Assembly (NCBI GenBank): GCA_030028905.1
Contig: JALDYZ010000001.1
Span: 620,001 to 684,000, forward strand
DNA length: 64,000 bases
Direction of reading: 5' to 3'
Source: Ferirhizobium litorale
Lineage (GTDB): Bacteria > Pseudomonadota > Alphaproteobacteria > Rhizobiales > Rhizobiaceae
Part shown: one piece after another, positions 44,905-57,829 of the stretch
How positions within the stretch are numbered: the first letter of the stretch is position 1
How the letters are laid out: each line of letters starts with the position of its first letter
Position numbers and translations under genes: made by a program
The notes under the pieces: generated by a model
Seen by the model: the letters and a program-made list of their open reading frames with translations, nothing else
Database searches by the model: none
Told to the model about the DNA's origin: nothing

Positions 44905-44968
44905 AAAAAGAAACAGGTCCCGAAGCAAAACTTCGGAACCATGCAATAAACGGATAATTTGCTTATAG
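44905..44968 (-). promoter_or_regulatory. greA promoter and leader with attenuator-like hairpin
   Basis: A minus-strand -10 CTATAA at 44963-44968 predicts a start near 44956. Within about 50 nt the leader forms GGTTCCGAAG-TTTTG-CTTCGGGACC (44916-44940, 9 of 10 paired), followed by TGTTTCTTTTT. This looks like an intrinsic terminator before greA, as in the E. coli greA leader that yields GraL RNA. It could alternatively terminate carB readthrough. Confidence 0.55.
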
Positions 44969-45174
44969 CAGATTGTCGATGCGGAATGCCAGCGAATTTG
45001 CATGCGGCCATAAACCGCATATTTTTCATGATGTTATGATATACTCCGCAGGAAAGTGCGGATGTCTTTCAACGGGCTGGCATCGGGAGGTTGGTCGGAA
45101 TCGCTGCTATCGGGAGTTGGTGTCTCCAGATTGCATCTTCGCGGATGCCGCGCGTTCTAGATCACGCGGAAAGC

Positions 45175-45192
45175 GCGCCCCGCCCGGGGCGC
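45175..45192 (-). terminator. Hairpin after carB
   Basis: GCGCCCC-GGGC-GGGGCGC, a perfect 7-bp stem 11 bp after the carB stop. It is followed by GCTTTCC only, so it may be a weak terminator or an RNA-stabilising structure. Confidence 0.5.
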
Positions 45193-45202
45193 CCAAGCGC
45201 GG

Positions 45203-48703
<3,501 letters not shown>

Positions 48704-48959
48704 GATCTCTATCCATTCTTCCGCGTGCGCGAAAAACCGGCCAGGGTGGGAGATCACCGGCCGGGGCGCGCATCATTGGTCTTTAAAGGCTAGAAGGGGC
48801 TTATAGGCAAATGTTTGGCCAAGCGGAACCCCGAATTTTCCGGAATCGGCAGGAAATTGCAGCCTTTGTGGAAAGGGCGGCTTCGAACGCAGGCGGTCGT
48901 GTCATCGAACTGTGGCAAACGTTTGCTAGGCGCAGGGCGATTTGCCCAGGAGCCTCAGC

Positions 48960-49679
48960 ATGTCCCACGCCCGTTTCCCCGACTTGTCCTCCTACTCCAA
49001 AACCGCAAACCCGTTGCCGCCGCAGTATTTCGGAACCCGCTACGACCGAAGCGGTGCCTTCCTGCCCGAGCCCGGCAATACAGTGGTTTGCCATCTCGTC
49101 GAAAACACGGAAACCGAAGCGGCACTCATTGCGGCGCGGGCGCGCTACCTTGCCATGCCGGAAGCCGGACAGATCGCCTTCACGCCGATTTCCAGCCTGC
49201 ACATGACATTGTTCCAGGGAATCATCGAGTATCGCCGACGACTGCCCTTCTGGCCAGCAGATGTGCCGCTTGACAGCCCCATCGACGAAATGACCGCCAT
49301 GTATGCCGAAAGGCTGGCTTCCTTTGCGGGCGGGCCTGCGTTCCGCGTGCAGGTCACCGAGGCAGTTCCGACCGGGCTCGTGGTCGACGGCGTCACCGAG
49401 GCTGATTGCGCCGCGCTCAAGGCCTGGCGGAACGATCTGGCCGAGATTTTCGGCTATCGCCATCCGGATCATGAGACCTACAAGTTCCACATCACCTTCG
49501 GCTACATGATCGAACGCCTTGACGACGCGGCGATTCCAAACTGGCAATCGATGCTGGGGGAGGTCGCCGAGGACATTCGCCGGCGAGTCGACTATCTGGA
49601 ACTGCGGGCACCCACCTTCTGCAGATTTGCGGACATGAACCACTTCGAAGTGCTCAAGGAGTTCGCGGTCGGACCCTAA
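48960..49679 (+). CDS. DUF1868 2H-phosphoesterase-like protein
   Basis: 239 residues from ATG 48960 (AGGAGCC upstream). Two HxT motifs 125 residues apart, SSLHMTLFQG and YKFHITFGYM, define the 2H phosphoesterase/2'-5' RNA ligase fold. DLSSYSKTANPLPPQYFGTRYDRSGAFLPEPGNTVVCHL is the DUF1868 start. Substrates in related families are cyclic nucleotides or 2'-5' linked RNA ends; the substrate here is unknown. It is divergent from carB. Confidence 0.88.
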   Translation: MSHARFPDLSSYSKTANPLPPQYFGTRYDRSGAFLPEPGNTVVCHLVENTETEAALIAARARYLAMPEAGQIAFTPISSLHMTLFQGIIEYRRRLPFWPADVPLDSPIDEMTAMYAERLASFAGGPAFRVQVTEAVPTGLVVDGVTEADCAALKAWRNDLAEIFGYRHPDHETYKFHITFGYMIERLDDAAIPNWQSMLGEVAEDIRRRVDYLELRAPTFCRFADMNHFEVLKEFAVGP

Positions 49680-49791
49680 GTTCATCCCCGCTAGAATGCC
49701 GCAATTGGCAATGGTGCTGGAATTCGGGCCGGCTGCGGATATATGATTGCTTTGATATAAGCGGTTGCAGCACTTTGCCGGGAGACAGGCC

Positions 49792-50724
49792 ATGGAGTGG
49801 AAGGGACGCCGTCAATCAGACAATGTCGAGGATCGGCGCGGACAGGCGCGGGGCCCCGGCGGTTTCGGCCGCGATCCACTCGGGCGGGGCATGGGCTTTC
49901 CGAGGGGCGGCATGCGCCGGGCCTCCGGAGGAGGCATAGGCACAATCATCCTGCTCGTGGTTGTCTTCTTCATTCTCAAGGCCATGGGCATCGATCTCAT
50001 GCAGGTGCTCGACCAGGGCGGCATGCCTGGCGGCGGCACGGGCACTGAGCAGACCGAAACCGTCGCCGAAGGTGGCACCGCCGCGAGTGACGAGATGACC
50101 CAGTTCGTCCGCACCGTGCTTGCCGAGACGGAAGACACCTGGAGCGGCATCTTCAAGGCCTCGGGAGAGACCTATCCGCCGCCGACGCTCGTGCTGTTCT
50201 CCGGCGCCGTTCGGTCGGCATGCGGGACGGCATCATCTGCGTCGGGACCGTTCTATTGCCCGCTCGACAAGAAGGTCTATCTCGACACCGACTTCTTCCG
50301 CGAGCTGGAACAGCGCTTCGGCGCGTCCGGAGACTTTGCCCAGGCCTATGTGATTGCCCACGAAGTCGGCCATCACATCCAGAACCTCATCGGTGTACTG
50401 CCGAAGTTCAACGAGGCGCGCCAGCGCATGAGCCAGGACGAGGCCAATGCGATGTCGGTGCGGGTGGAGTTGCAAGCGGATTGCTTTGCCGGGGTGTGGG
50501 GCAGGTTCACCGAGCAGAAGGGCATCCTTTCGGCCGGCGACCTCGAGGAAGCGCTCAATGCCGCGCAGCAGATCGGCGACGACACGCTGCAGAAGCGCAC
50601 CCAGGGCTATGTCGTTCCCGAAAGCTTCAACCACGGCACCTCGGCGCAACGGATGAAGTGGTTCAAGCGTGGCTTCGACACCGGCGACATCAACGCCTGC
50701 GATACGTTCTCCAATCCGGTCTGA
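49792..50724 (+). CDS. Neutral zinc metallopeptidase (YpfJ family)
   Basis: 310 residues from ATG 49792 (GGGAGACAGG upstream). A Gly/Arg-rich cytoplasmic start, one membrane anchor (IGTIILLVVVFFILKAMGI) and an extracytoplasmic catalytic domain. HEVGHHIQNLIG is the zinc HExxH-like site with the HEVGH core, and VRVELQADCFAGVWG supplies the third-ligand Glu/Asp. VPESFNHGTSAQRMKWFKRGFDTG is the family's end. Substrate unknown. Confidence 0.94.
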   Translation: MEWKGRRQSDNVEDRRGQARGPGGFGRDPLGRGMGFPRGGMRRASGGGIGTIILLVVVFFILKAMGIDLMQVLDQGGMPGGGTGTEQTETVAEGGTAASDEMTQFVRTVLAETEDTWSGIFKASGETYPPPTLVLFSGAVRSACGTASSASGPFYCPLDKKVYLDTDFFRELEQRFGASGDFAQAYVIAHEVGHHIQNLIGVLPKFNEARQRMSQDEANAMSVRVELQADCFAGVWGRFTEQKGILSAGDLEEALNAAQQIGDDTLQKRTQGYVVPESFNHGTSAQRMKWFKRGFDTGDINACDTFSNPV

Positions 50725-50776
50725 CAACGGCGATCGAGCCCGGCTGGTTGCATCGGCCGGGCTGGCGATGCGGGTA

Positions 50777-51772
50777 CTATTTTTCGCTGTCCATGTGCCT
50801 GAGCTGCGCTTCCGCATAACGGGCACCAGCTGCGGCCCCCTTCGGCACGGCCGCTTCTATCGTGGCAAGGTCGCTCCCCGAGAGCGTGACGTGGAGGGCG
50901 CCGTGCGCCTCCGCCAGGCGGTCGCGGCGGCGCGCACCGACCAGCGGCACGATATCGTTGCCGCGTGCGGCGACCCAGGCGATGGCGATCTGCGCCACCG
51001 TCACCCCCTTGGTCTCGGCGACATTGCGAAGGGCCTCGACCAGTTCGAGGTTGTGCTCGACGTTACCCTGCTGGAAGCGTGGGCTGTAGGCGCGGAAGTC
51101 ATTCGTTGCCATTTCCTTCGCCTTCTGCCAGTGGCCACTGATCAGTCCGCGCGACAATACCCCATAGGCGGTGATCGATATTCCGAGTTCGCGGCAGACG
51201 GGCAGGATAGCCGCTTCGATGTCGCGCGAAATCAGCGAGTATTCGATCTGCAGGTCGCAGATCGGATGGATGGACGCGGCGCGGCGGATGGTCTCGGCAC
51301 CCACCTCCGAAAGGCCGATGTGGCGGACATAGCCGGCCTTGACCATCTCGGCGATGGCGCCGACCGTTTCCTCGATTGGTACGTTCGGATCGAGCCGCGC
51401 TGGCCGGTAGATGTCGATGTAGTCGACCCCCAACCGCTTGAGCGTGTAGGCCAGGAAGTTCTTGATCGCGGCCGGCCGGGAATCGTAGCCGCTCCAGTTG
51501 CCCGCCGGATCACGCAAGGCACCGAACTTGACGCTGATGACCGCTTCGTCGCGATTGCGACCCTTGAGTGCCTCGCCGATCAGCATCTCATTGTGGCCCA
51601 TGCCGTAGAAGTCGCCGGTATCGATGAGGTTGATGCCGGCATCGAGCGCCGCATGGATGGTGGCGATGCTCTCAGCCCGGTCGGAAGGGCCATAGAAGTC
51701 GGACATGCCCATGCAGCCGAGGCCGATGGCCGAAACCTCCGGACCGCGCGCTCCCAATCGATTCATCTTCAT
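50777..51772 (-). CDS. Aldo/keto reductase
   Basis: 331 residues from ATG 51772 (AAGGAG upstream). TIM-barrel NADPH-dependent oxidoreductase. MNRLGARGPEVSAIGLGCMGMSDFYGPSDRAESIATIHAALDAGINLIDTGDFYG contains the catalytic Asp and Tyr; the Lys is in VISVKFG. The usual catalytic His site reads IYRPARLDP, a known variant in the YakC-like subfamily. It is divergent from a LysR gene (112-bp spacer) that probably controls it. Confidence 0.93.
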   Translation of the reverse strand: MKMNRLGARGPEVSAIGLGCMGMSDFYGPSDRAESIATIHAALDAGINLIDTGDFYGMGHNEMLIGEALKGRNRDEAVISVKFGALRDPAGNWSGYDSRPAAIKNFLAYTLKRLGVDYIDIYRPARLDPNVPIEETVGAIAEMVKAGYVRHIGLSEVGAETIRRAASIHPICDLQIEYSLISRDIEAAILPVCRELGISITAYGVLSRGLISGHWQKAKEMATNDFRAYSPRFQQGNVEHNLELVEALRNVAETKGVTVAQIAIAWVAARGNDIVPLVGARRRDRLAEAHGALHVTLSGSDLATIEAAVPKGAAAGARYAEAQLRHMDSEK

Positions 51773-51884
51773 TTTGCTTCTCCTTGGTCGATGCATCATC
51801 AAAGCCGTCGAGTGCATTTCTACCTCATTGCGTTTTGTGCGATAATTCGCGCGTCAGTGAACAGGTTGTACGAAATGGTGCACA

Positions 51885-52793
51885 ATGAATGAGCTTCCTC
51901 TGGTTGACCTCGATGCGTTCGCGATGGTGGCGCATGAACGGAGCTTCAGGGCTGCGGCACGCAAGCGGGGCGTTTCCGCGTCGTCGCTAAGCGAGGCGGT
52001 GCGGCGGCTTGAGGAAAGGTTGGGCGTGCGGCTTCTCAACCGCACCACGCGCAGCGTCACCGCCACCGAGGCCGGGACGCGTCTGCTCGAACGGCTGACG
52101 GCGCCACTTGGCGAAATCGCCAGCGCGCTCGACCAGGTCAACAATTTCCGCGACAGTCCGATCGGCACTCTGCGCCTCAACGTGCCAGGCATCGTCGCCC
52201 GCGAGATCCTGCCGCCGCTCGTCAGCCGTTTCCTGAAAACGCATCCAGGGATCACGCTGGAAGTGATGGCGGAGGACGGCCTGGTCGACGTGCTGGCTGA
52301 GGGCTTCGATGCGGGCATCCGCTACGAGGAGAGGATCGAGCGCGACATGATCGCGATACCGGTCGGGCCGCGCGTGCAGCGCTACATTACCGCCGCCGCG
52401 CCGGGATACCTGGATGCGCACGGTGTGCCCGGACATCCGCGCGACATTCTCGAGCACACCTGTATCCGGCACCGTTTCACCCACGGCGTGTCGCTCGCCT
52501 GGGAGTTCGGCAACGGCGAGGAGACGATCACGATCACGCCGCCGGCCTGCCTGATTGCGAACACGATCGACCTGGAAATCGGCGTCGCGGTCGCCGGCCT
52601 GGGTATCATCCGCACCTTCGAGGAGTTCCTGATGCCGTCGATCCGCAACGGCGATCTCGTTCCCATCCTCGATGCATGGACGACCGAGTTCTCCGGTCCC
52701 TTTCTCTACTATGCCAGCCGCCGGCACATGCCGGCGCCGCTGCGAGCCTTTGTCGATTTCCTGAAGGTCGAGCAGCGACAGCAAGCGTCCTAG
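51885..52793 (+). CDS. LysR-family regulator adjacent to the aldo/keto reductase gene
   Basis: 302 residues. LVDLDAFAMVAHERSFRAAARKRGVSASSLSEAVRRLEERLGVRLLNRTTRSVTATEAG is the winged helix. The effector domain (IGTLRLNVPGIVAREILPPLVSRFLKTHPGITLEV, GFDAGIRYEE, GVAVAGLGIIRTFEEFL) is of the CrgA-like subgroup. Its position, divergent from the reductase gene, is the classic LysR target arrangement. Effector unknown. Confidence 0.93.
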   Translation: MNELPLVDLDAFAMVAHERSFRAAARKRGVSASSLSEAVRRLEERLGVRLLNRTTRSVTATEAGTRLLERLTAPLGEIASALDQVNNFRDSPIGTLRLNVPGIVAREILPPLVSRFLKTHPGITLEVMAEDGLVDVLAEGFDAGIRYEERIERDMIAIPVGPRVQRYITAAAPGYLDAHGVPGHPRDILEHTCIRHRFTHGVSLAWEFGNGEETITITPPACLIANTIDLEIGVAVAGLGIIRTFEEFLMPSIRNGDLVPILDAWTTEFSGPFLYYASRRHMPAPLRAFVDFLKVEQRQQAS

Positions 52794-52975
52794 TTCGCCG
52801 CGCCTCGTCCGAAGCCCGGACTGGATGCTTCCGCCCGAACCATCAATTTTTACGGGCATTCCATCAAAAACTTGCGATGTTCATGGAATGTTTCGTTCGC
52901 TATTCTGCCCGCCGAAACAGGGGAGAGAACCGGGAGCGATGCCGCCCGGCTTGAGCGATCAAGAGGATTGCATTC

Positions 52976-54217
52976 ATGCTGGACGAAAAATCGGTGCGGC
53001 GGGGCCTCTTCCTCGTCTTCATGATCATGTTCCTCGACGTGATCGGCATCGCGATCATCATGCCGGTCCTGCCGACTTATCTCGAAGAACTGACCGGAGC
53101 CAGCATCAGCGCCGCGGCTGTCGACGGTGGTTGGCTGCTGGTCGTCTATGCGGGAATGCAGTTCCTGTTCGCACCCCTGATCGGCAACCTGAGCGACCGT
53201 TTCGGCCGCCGGCCGGTGCTGCTGGCATCGATCTTCACCTTCGCGATCGACAACCTGATCTGCGCGGTCGCCACCAGTTTCTGGATGCTGTTTATCGGCC
53301 GGGTTCTCGCCGGGATCAGCGGTGCGAGCTATGGTACGGCCGCTGCCTACATAGCCGACGTCAGCACCGACGAGAACCGGTCCAAGAACTTCGGCCTGAT
53401 GGGAATTGCTTTCGGCACCGGATTTGCGCTCGGGCCGGTCATCGGCGGGCTTCTGGGCGAACTTGGGCCGCGCGTGCCATTCTACGGCGCTGCACTGCTC
53501 GCCTTCATGAACTTTGTGGCCGCCTTCTTCCTGCTGCCGGAATCGCTCCACCGGTCAAACCGGCGCCGTTTCGAATTTTTGCGCGCCAATCCTCTCGGCG
53601 CCCTGCAGCAGATGCGCAACTATCCCGGCATCCTGTGGGTCGGCCTGGTCTTCTTCTGCTACTGGCTGGCCCATGCCGTCTACCCGGCCGTCTGGTCGTT
53701 CGTTTCCGCCTACCGCTACGGCTGGAGCGAAGGCCAGATCGGGCTGTCGCTCGGCATCTATGGCATCGGCAGCGCCATCGTCATGGGATTGGTGCTGCCA
53801 CGGGTCGTGCCGCTCCTTGGCGAATGGCGGACAGCGGGCCTGGGCCTTGCCTTTTCCGTCCTCGGCCTTGTGGGCTATAGCGCTGCCTGGCAGGGATGGA
53901 TGGTTTATGCCGTCATTGCCCTGACGGCACTGGAAGGGCTTGCCGATCCGCCCCTTCGCTCCATCGCCTCGGCCAAGGTGCCGGCCGATGCGCAGGGCGA
54001 GTTGCAGGGTGCGCTGTCAAGCGTCTCGAGCATCACGACCATCATCGGACCACTGATCTTTACCCAGATGTTCAGCTATTCCACCGCCGCGGGGACGTCC
54101 CTGCCTTTTGCCGGCACTCCATATCTTCTGGCCGCAGTGATCCTGTTCCTGGGGGTTGCCGTATTCGCGTGGAAGGTCCGCACGTCACCGACGCCGGCGT
54201 TCGCGGGCGCGCCGTAA
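52976..54217 (+). CDS. Tet(A)-like MFS drug:H+ antiporter
   Basis: 413 residues, twelve predicted membrane segments. RRGLFLVFMIMFLDVIGIAIIMPVLPTYLEEL with the TetA-like Asp in segment 1, the MFS motif A GNLSDRFGRRPVLL and motif C GTGFALGPVIGGLLGELG are present. This is the 12-TM TetA/TCR subfamily; chromosomal members usually export diverse compounds and do not prove tetracycline resistance. No TetR-type gene adjoins it. Confidence 0.92.
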   Translation: MLDEKSVRRGLFLVFMIMFLDVIGIAIIMPVLPTYLEELTGASISAAAVDGGWLLVVYAGMQFLFAPLIGNLSDRFGRRPVLLASIFTFAIDNLICAVATSFWMLFIGRVLAGISGASYGTAAAYIADVSTDENRSKNFGLMGIAFGTGFALGPVIGGLLGELGPRVPFYGAALLAFMNFVAAFFLLPESLHRSNRRRFEFLRANPLGALQQMRNYPGILWVGLVFFCYWLAHAVYPAVWSFVSAYRYGWSEGQIGLSLGIYGIGSAIVMGLVLPRVVPLLGEWRTAGLGLAFSVLGLVGYSAAWQGWMVYAVIALTALEGLADPPLRSIASAKVPADAQGELQGALSSVSSITTIIGPLIFTQMFSYSTAAGTSLPFAGTPYLLAAVILFLGVAVFAWKVRTSPTPAFAGAP

Positions 54218-54355
54218 AATTCATCAGTTTTTGTGATGGTTTGATGAAACTATAGGCATCTCTTCGTTTTCGTACTGGCGCTTTGGTTGCACATGATTTA
54301 AGCGTCGATGCTTTCGCCGGGAGCCGTCCTGGCCCTTGTTTTTCGGATTGCTGAC

Positions 54356-55756
54356 ATGTTGACGCCTCCCCAGACGCTCGCGGTTGCGCGCGATGACAAT
54401 TCGTGGTCTGCGCATTTCCGCGCCACGCTGGCGCTCGGCATCCCCCTGATCGGAGCGCAACTGGCGCAGCTCGGAATTCACACGACCGATGTCATGATCG
54501 TCGGCCGGTTGGGAGCAGAACAGCTTGCCGCGATCGTTTTGGCCGGCCAGTTCTTCTTCACGATCTTCATCTTCGGGTCCGGCTTCTCCATGGCCGTCGT
54601 GCCGATGGTCGCGCAGGCCTATGGCCAAGGCGATACGGTATCGATCCGCCGGTCCCTGCGCATGGGCATCTGGGTGTCAATTGCCTATTCGCTATTGGCG
54701 GTGCCGGTGTTCTTCAATGCCGAGCGCATCCTGCTTGCGGCCGGGCAGGCCCCGAATGTTGCGGCCATGGCGGGTGACTATGTGGCCATCGCCCAATTCG
54801 GCATGCTGCCGGCCCTTCTTTTCGTGGTGCTGCGGGCGCTCGTCAGCGCCATCGGCAAGGCCGGCATCATCCTCTACGTCACCATCGCCACGCTCATTAT
54901 CAACGCGATCTTCGCCTATGCGCTGGTGCTTGGCCATTTCGGCTTTCCCGCCATGGGCCTGAACGGTGCGGCAATCGTCTCGGTCGTCGTGCAGACGGCC
55001 GGCTTCCTGTTCATCGTCGGCTTCGTGCAAAGCCGCGAGGAAACCCGCAAGTACGAGCTCTTCGTGCGCTTCTGGCGGCCCGACTGGCGAGCGCTGTGGG
55101 AGGTCGTCCATCTCGGCCTGCCGATCAGCGTAACGGTGCTTGCGGAAGTCAGCCTGTTCACTGCCGCCTCGCTGCTGATGGGCAATATCGGCACGCTCGA
55201 CCTTGCAGCGCATGGCATCGCCATGCAGCTCGCATCCATAGCGTTCATGATCCCGCTCGGGCTGTCGCAGGCGGCAACCGTGCGGGTCGGCATCGCGCAT
55301 GGCCGTAACGATTTCAGCGGGCTGGTGCGCGCCGCCATTACCGTCCTTGTCATATCCAGCCTGATTTCGTTGGCGGGCGGCATCCTGTTCGCGTCGATGC
55401 CGCAGTATCTCGGCAGCCTGTTCATCAACGTCCATGCGCCGGGTTCCGCCGAGCTGCTGGCGATTGCCGGCCAGTTCATCATCGTTGCCGGTGCATTCCA
55501 GCTGGTCGATGGCCTGCAGGCGATCGCCGCCGGCCTGCTGCGCGGACTGAAGGATGCCCGTGTGCCGATGATCCTCGCGCTGATTTCCTACTGGCCGATC
55601 GGCCTCTTCTTTGCCTGGCTGCTGGCATTCCCCTTTGGCTTCAAGGGGGTTGGCATCTGGATCGGCTTCCTCATCGGCCTCGGCACTGCGGCCGCACTGC
55701 TGACCGCGCGCTTCTACATACTGGTGCGCAAGGAGATGCGGCTGGCGCGCTACTGA
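54356..55756 (+). CDS. MATE-family efflux transporter (NorM type)
   Basis: 466 residues from ATG 54356; an upstream in-frame ATG at 54308 is possible and neither has a strong ribosome site. Twelve membrane segments in two MatE repeats: LALGIPLIGAQLAQLGIHTTDVMIVGRLGAEQLAAIVLAGQFFFT and VVHLGLPISVTVLAEVSLFTAASLLMGNIGTLDLAAHGIAMQL. It should export cationic drugs or metabolites in exchange for Na+ or H+. It ends in the bidirectional terminator shared with carA. Confidence 0.94.
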   Translation: MLTPPQTLAVARDDNSWSAHFRATLALGIPLIGAQLAQLGIHTTDVMIVGRLGAEQLAAIVLAGQFFFTIFIFGSGFSMAVVPMVAQAYGQGDTVSIRRSLRMGIWVSIAYSLLAVPVFFNAERILLAAGQAPNVAAMAGDYVAIAQFGMLPALLFVVLRALVSAIGKAGIILYVTIATLIINAIFAYALVLGHFGFPAMGLNGAAIVSVVVQTAGFLFIVGFVQSREETRKYELFVRFWRPDWRALWEVVHLGLPISVTVLAEVSLFTAASLLMGNIGTLDLAAHGIAMQLASIAFMIPLGLSQAATVRVGIAHGRNDFSGLVRAAITVLVISSLISLAGGILFASMPQYLGSLFINVHAPGSAELLAIAGQFIIVAGAFQLVDGLQAIAAGLLRGLKDARVPMILALISYWPIGLFFAWLLAFPFGFKGVGIWIGFLIGLGTAAALLTARFYILVRKEMRLARY

Positions 55757-55776
55757 CCGGGATGCGAGACGAAATC

Positions 55777-55811
55777 GATAAAAAAGCCCGGTCGAACCGG
55801 GCTTTTTTATC
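55777..55811. terminator. Bidirectional terminator between the MATE gene and carA
   Basis: GATAAAAAAGCCCGGT-CGA-ACCGGGCTTTTTTATC is a perfect 16-bp inverted repeat with T runs on both strands, so it should end both convergent transcripts. Confidence 0.95.
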
Positions 55812-55826
55812 GGATGATTTGGGGGC

Positions 55827-57032
55827 TCAACGTTCGGTGAGAGCCGGCTCGCCCTTGCGCTCGCGCACCAGGTTGATGAAGCGGCGGAAGAGATAGTGGC
55901 TGTCCTGAGGGCCGGGAGAGGCCTCCGGGTGATGCTGGACCGAGAAGATCGGCTTGCCGACGACGCGCAGGCCGCAGTTGGTTCCGTCGAAAAGCGAAAC
56001 GTGAGTCTCTTCAACGCCCTGCGGCAGCGACTTCGAGTCGACCGCGAAGCCGTGGTTCATCGAGACGATCTCCACCTTGCCGGTGGTATGGTCCTTGACC
56101 GGATGGTTGGCGCCGTGGTGTCCCTGGTGCATCTTGGCTGTCGTTGCGCCGAGGGCCAGACCGAGCATCTGGTGGCCGAGGCAGATGCCGAAGATCGGCA
56201 GGCCGGTCTCGATCAACTGCTTTATCACCGGTACCGCGTAAGTGCCGGTCGCAGCAGGGTCGCCAGGGCCATTGGACAGGAAGACGCCGTCTGGCTTGTG
56301 GGCCAGCACGTCTTCGGCGCTTGCCGTTGCCGGCAGGACCGTAACCTTGCAGCCGAGACCGGCGAGCAGGCGCAGGATATTGCGCTTGACGCCGTAGTCG
56401 AGCGCCACGATGTGGTACTTCATGTCGGTCTCGGCGAGGTCGTCAAAGCCCTCGTTCCAGACCCAGGGCTTCTCGTCCCAGTTGCTCGACTGGCCGGAGG
56501 AGGCGACCTTGGCGAGGTCGAGGCCCTCGAGCCCGCTCCAGGCCTTCGCTTCCGCCTTCAGCGTATCGATGTCGAAGACGCCACCCGGATCATGGGCGAT
56601 GACGGCGTTCGGCATGCCGTTGTCGCGGATCCAGACGGTCAGCGCTCGCGTGTCGATGCCGCACATGCCGATGATGCCGCGCGCCTTCAGCCACTGGTCG
56701 AGATGCCTTGCCGCGCGGAAATTGGACGGGTCGGTGATGTCGGCCTTGAAGATGACGCCGACGGCGCCATGGCGGGCGGCAGGCGTGAGGTCTTCGATAT
56801 CCTCGTCGTTGGCGCCGATATTGCCGATGTGCGGAAAGGTAAACGTGACGATCTGGTCGAGGTAGGAGGGATCGGTCAGGATCTCCTGGTAGCCGGTCAG
56901 CGCGGTGTTGAAGCAGACTTCGGCCTGCACCTTGCCGGTCGCGCCGATGCCCTTGCCTTCAATGACGGTGCCGTCGGCCAGAACGAGCATGGCGGTGGGC
57001 TTTTCGGTGGTCCATGGGGGCGTTGCGGTCAT
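55827..57032 (-). CDS. carA: Carbamoyl-phosphate synthase small (glutaminase) subunit
   Basis: 401 residues from ATG 57032 (GGGATAGAG upstream). Releases ammonia from glutamine for CarB. N-terminal small-subunit domain (AMLVLADGTVIEGKGIGATGKVQAEVCFNTALTGYQEILTDPSYLDQIVTFTFPHIGNIG), then a class I amidotransferase with catalytic Cys in PIFGICLGHQMLGLALGA and His/Glu in SVQHHPEASPGP. carB is on the same strand 7 kb downstream, beyond the bidirectional terminator, so the subunits are not co-transcribed. Confidence 0.97.
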   Translation of the reverse strand: MTATPPWTTEKPTAMLVLADGTVIEGKGIGATGKVQAEVCFNTALTGYQEILTDPSYLDQIVTFTFPHIGNIGANDEDIEDLTPAARHGAVGVIFKADITDPSNFRAARHLDQWLKARGIIGMCGIDTRALTVWIRDNGMPNAVIAHDPGGVFDIDTLKAEAKAWSGLEGLDLAKVASSGQSSNWDEKPWVWNEGFDDLAETDMKYHIVALDYGVKRNILRLLAGLGCKVTVLPATASAEDVLAHKPDGVFLSNGPGDPAATGTYAVPVIKQLIETGLPIFGICLGHQMLGLALGATTAKMHQGHHGANHPVKDHTTGKVEIVSMNHGFAVDSKSLPQGVEETHVSLFDGTNCGLRVVGKPIFSVQHHPEASPGPQDSHYLFRRFINLVRERKGEPALTER

Positions 57033-57379
57033 CTCTATCCCGTTTCCGGCTGCAGCGCTCCGCCCCTGTAAGCGGATACGCCGGCCTTTTCTCTCGCAGA
57101 CGAGGGCGCGCGATGGCGATCGCGTCAAGGGCCCTGATGTCGATTTTCGTGCAGGTGATGGTAAATAGCCAAAGCATGCCCCATGGTCAATCACCGTATG
57201 CGCATGGCTGGCCAGCGCATCCCGAAAATATTGGGCGGAACGGTCGCAATGTGCTGCGTCGGCGATGTTCGGAAAATCGATTTCGACTTTCATGCGTTAT
57301 GCGCTATGACACCGCAAACGATAACGAGGCGCATCGCAGCCGGATCACCGATGCAACAGGTGCGCCCAAGGAGAAAGAC

Positions 57380-57829
57380 ATGCGTGACAAGCTTGCCGCA
57401 TCGCTGAAGGATGCCCTGAAGAGCAAGGACACGGTCAGGACATCGACGATCCGGTTGGCCCAGGCGGCCATCAAGGATCGCGACATCGCCAACCGCGGCG
57501 TGGGCAAGGACCCCGTCAGCGACGACGAAATCCTGCAGATCTTCGCCAAGATGATCAAGCAGCGCGAGGAGTCCGCCAAGATCTACGACGACGCCGGGCG
57601 ACCCGAACTCGCCAGCCAGGAACGCGAGGAAATCAAGGTCATCCAGTCCTTCATGCCGGAGCAGCTTTCCGACGAGAAGGTACGCGAGGTCTGTGCCGCG
57701 GTGATCGCCGAAGTCGGCGCGCAGGGCCTGCGCGACATGGGCAAGGTGATCGCGGCCCTGAAGGAGCGCTATGCCGGGCAGATGGATTTCGCCAAGGCGT
57801 CCGGCATCGTCAAGGAATTGTTGAAGTAG
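57380..57829 (+). CDS. GatB/YqeY domain-containing protein
   Basis: 149 residues from ATG 57380 (AAGGAG upstream). MRDKLAASLKDALKSKDTVRTSTIRLAQAAIKDRDIANRG, EILQIFAKMIKQREESAKIYDDAGRPELASQEREEIKVIQSFMPEQL and MGKVIAALKERYAGQMDFAKASGIVKELL match YqeY, which resembles the tRNA-binding tail of GatB. A link to tRNA-dependent amidation is assumed from the fold only. It is divergent from carA and upstream of dnaG. Confidence 0.93.
   Translation: MRDKLAASLKDALKSKDTVRTSTIRLAQAAIKDRDIANRGVGKDPVSDDEILQIFAKMIKQREESAKIYDDAGRPELASQEREEIKVIQSFMPEQLSDEKVREVCAAVIAEVGAQGLRDMGKVIAALKERYAGQMDFAKASGIVKELLK

Larger units (their letters stand above)
44864..45202. other. Intergenic region between carB and greA
   Basis: 339 bp. 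It holds the carB terminator, the greA promoter and leader hairpin, and two small hairpins: ATGCGG-N7-CCGCAT (45002-45020, followed on the plus strand by ATTTTTC) and CCGCA-N6-TGCGG (45046-45061). No coding sequence is visible. Confidence 0.5.

Noticed and set aside
52976-54217. Tet(A)-like gene as an acquired tetracycline-resistance gene
   Set aside because: No tetR, mobile element or composition change; chromosomal members of this subfamily are common and usually have other substrates.
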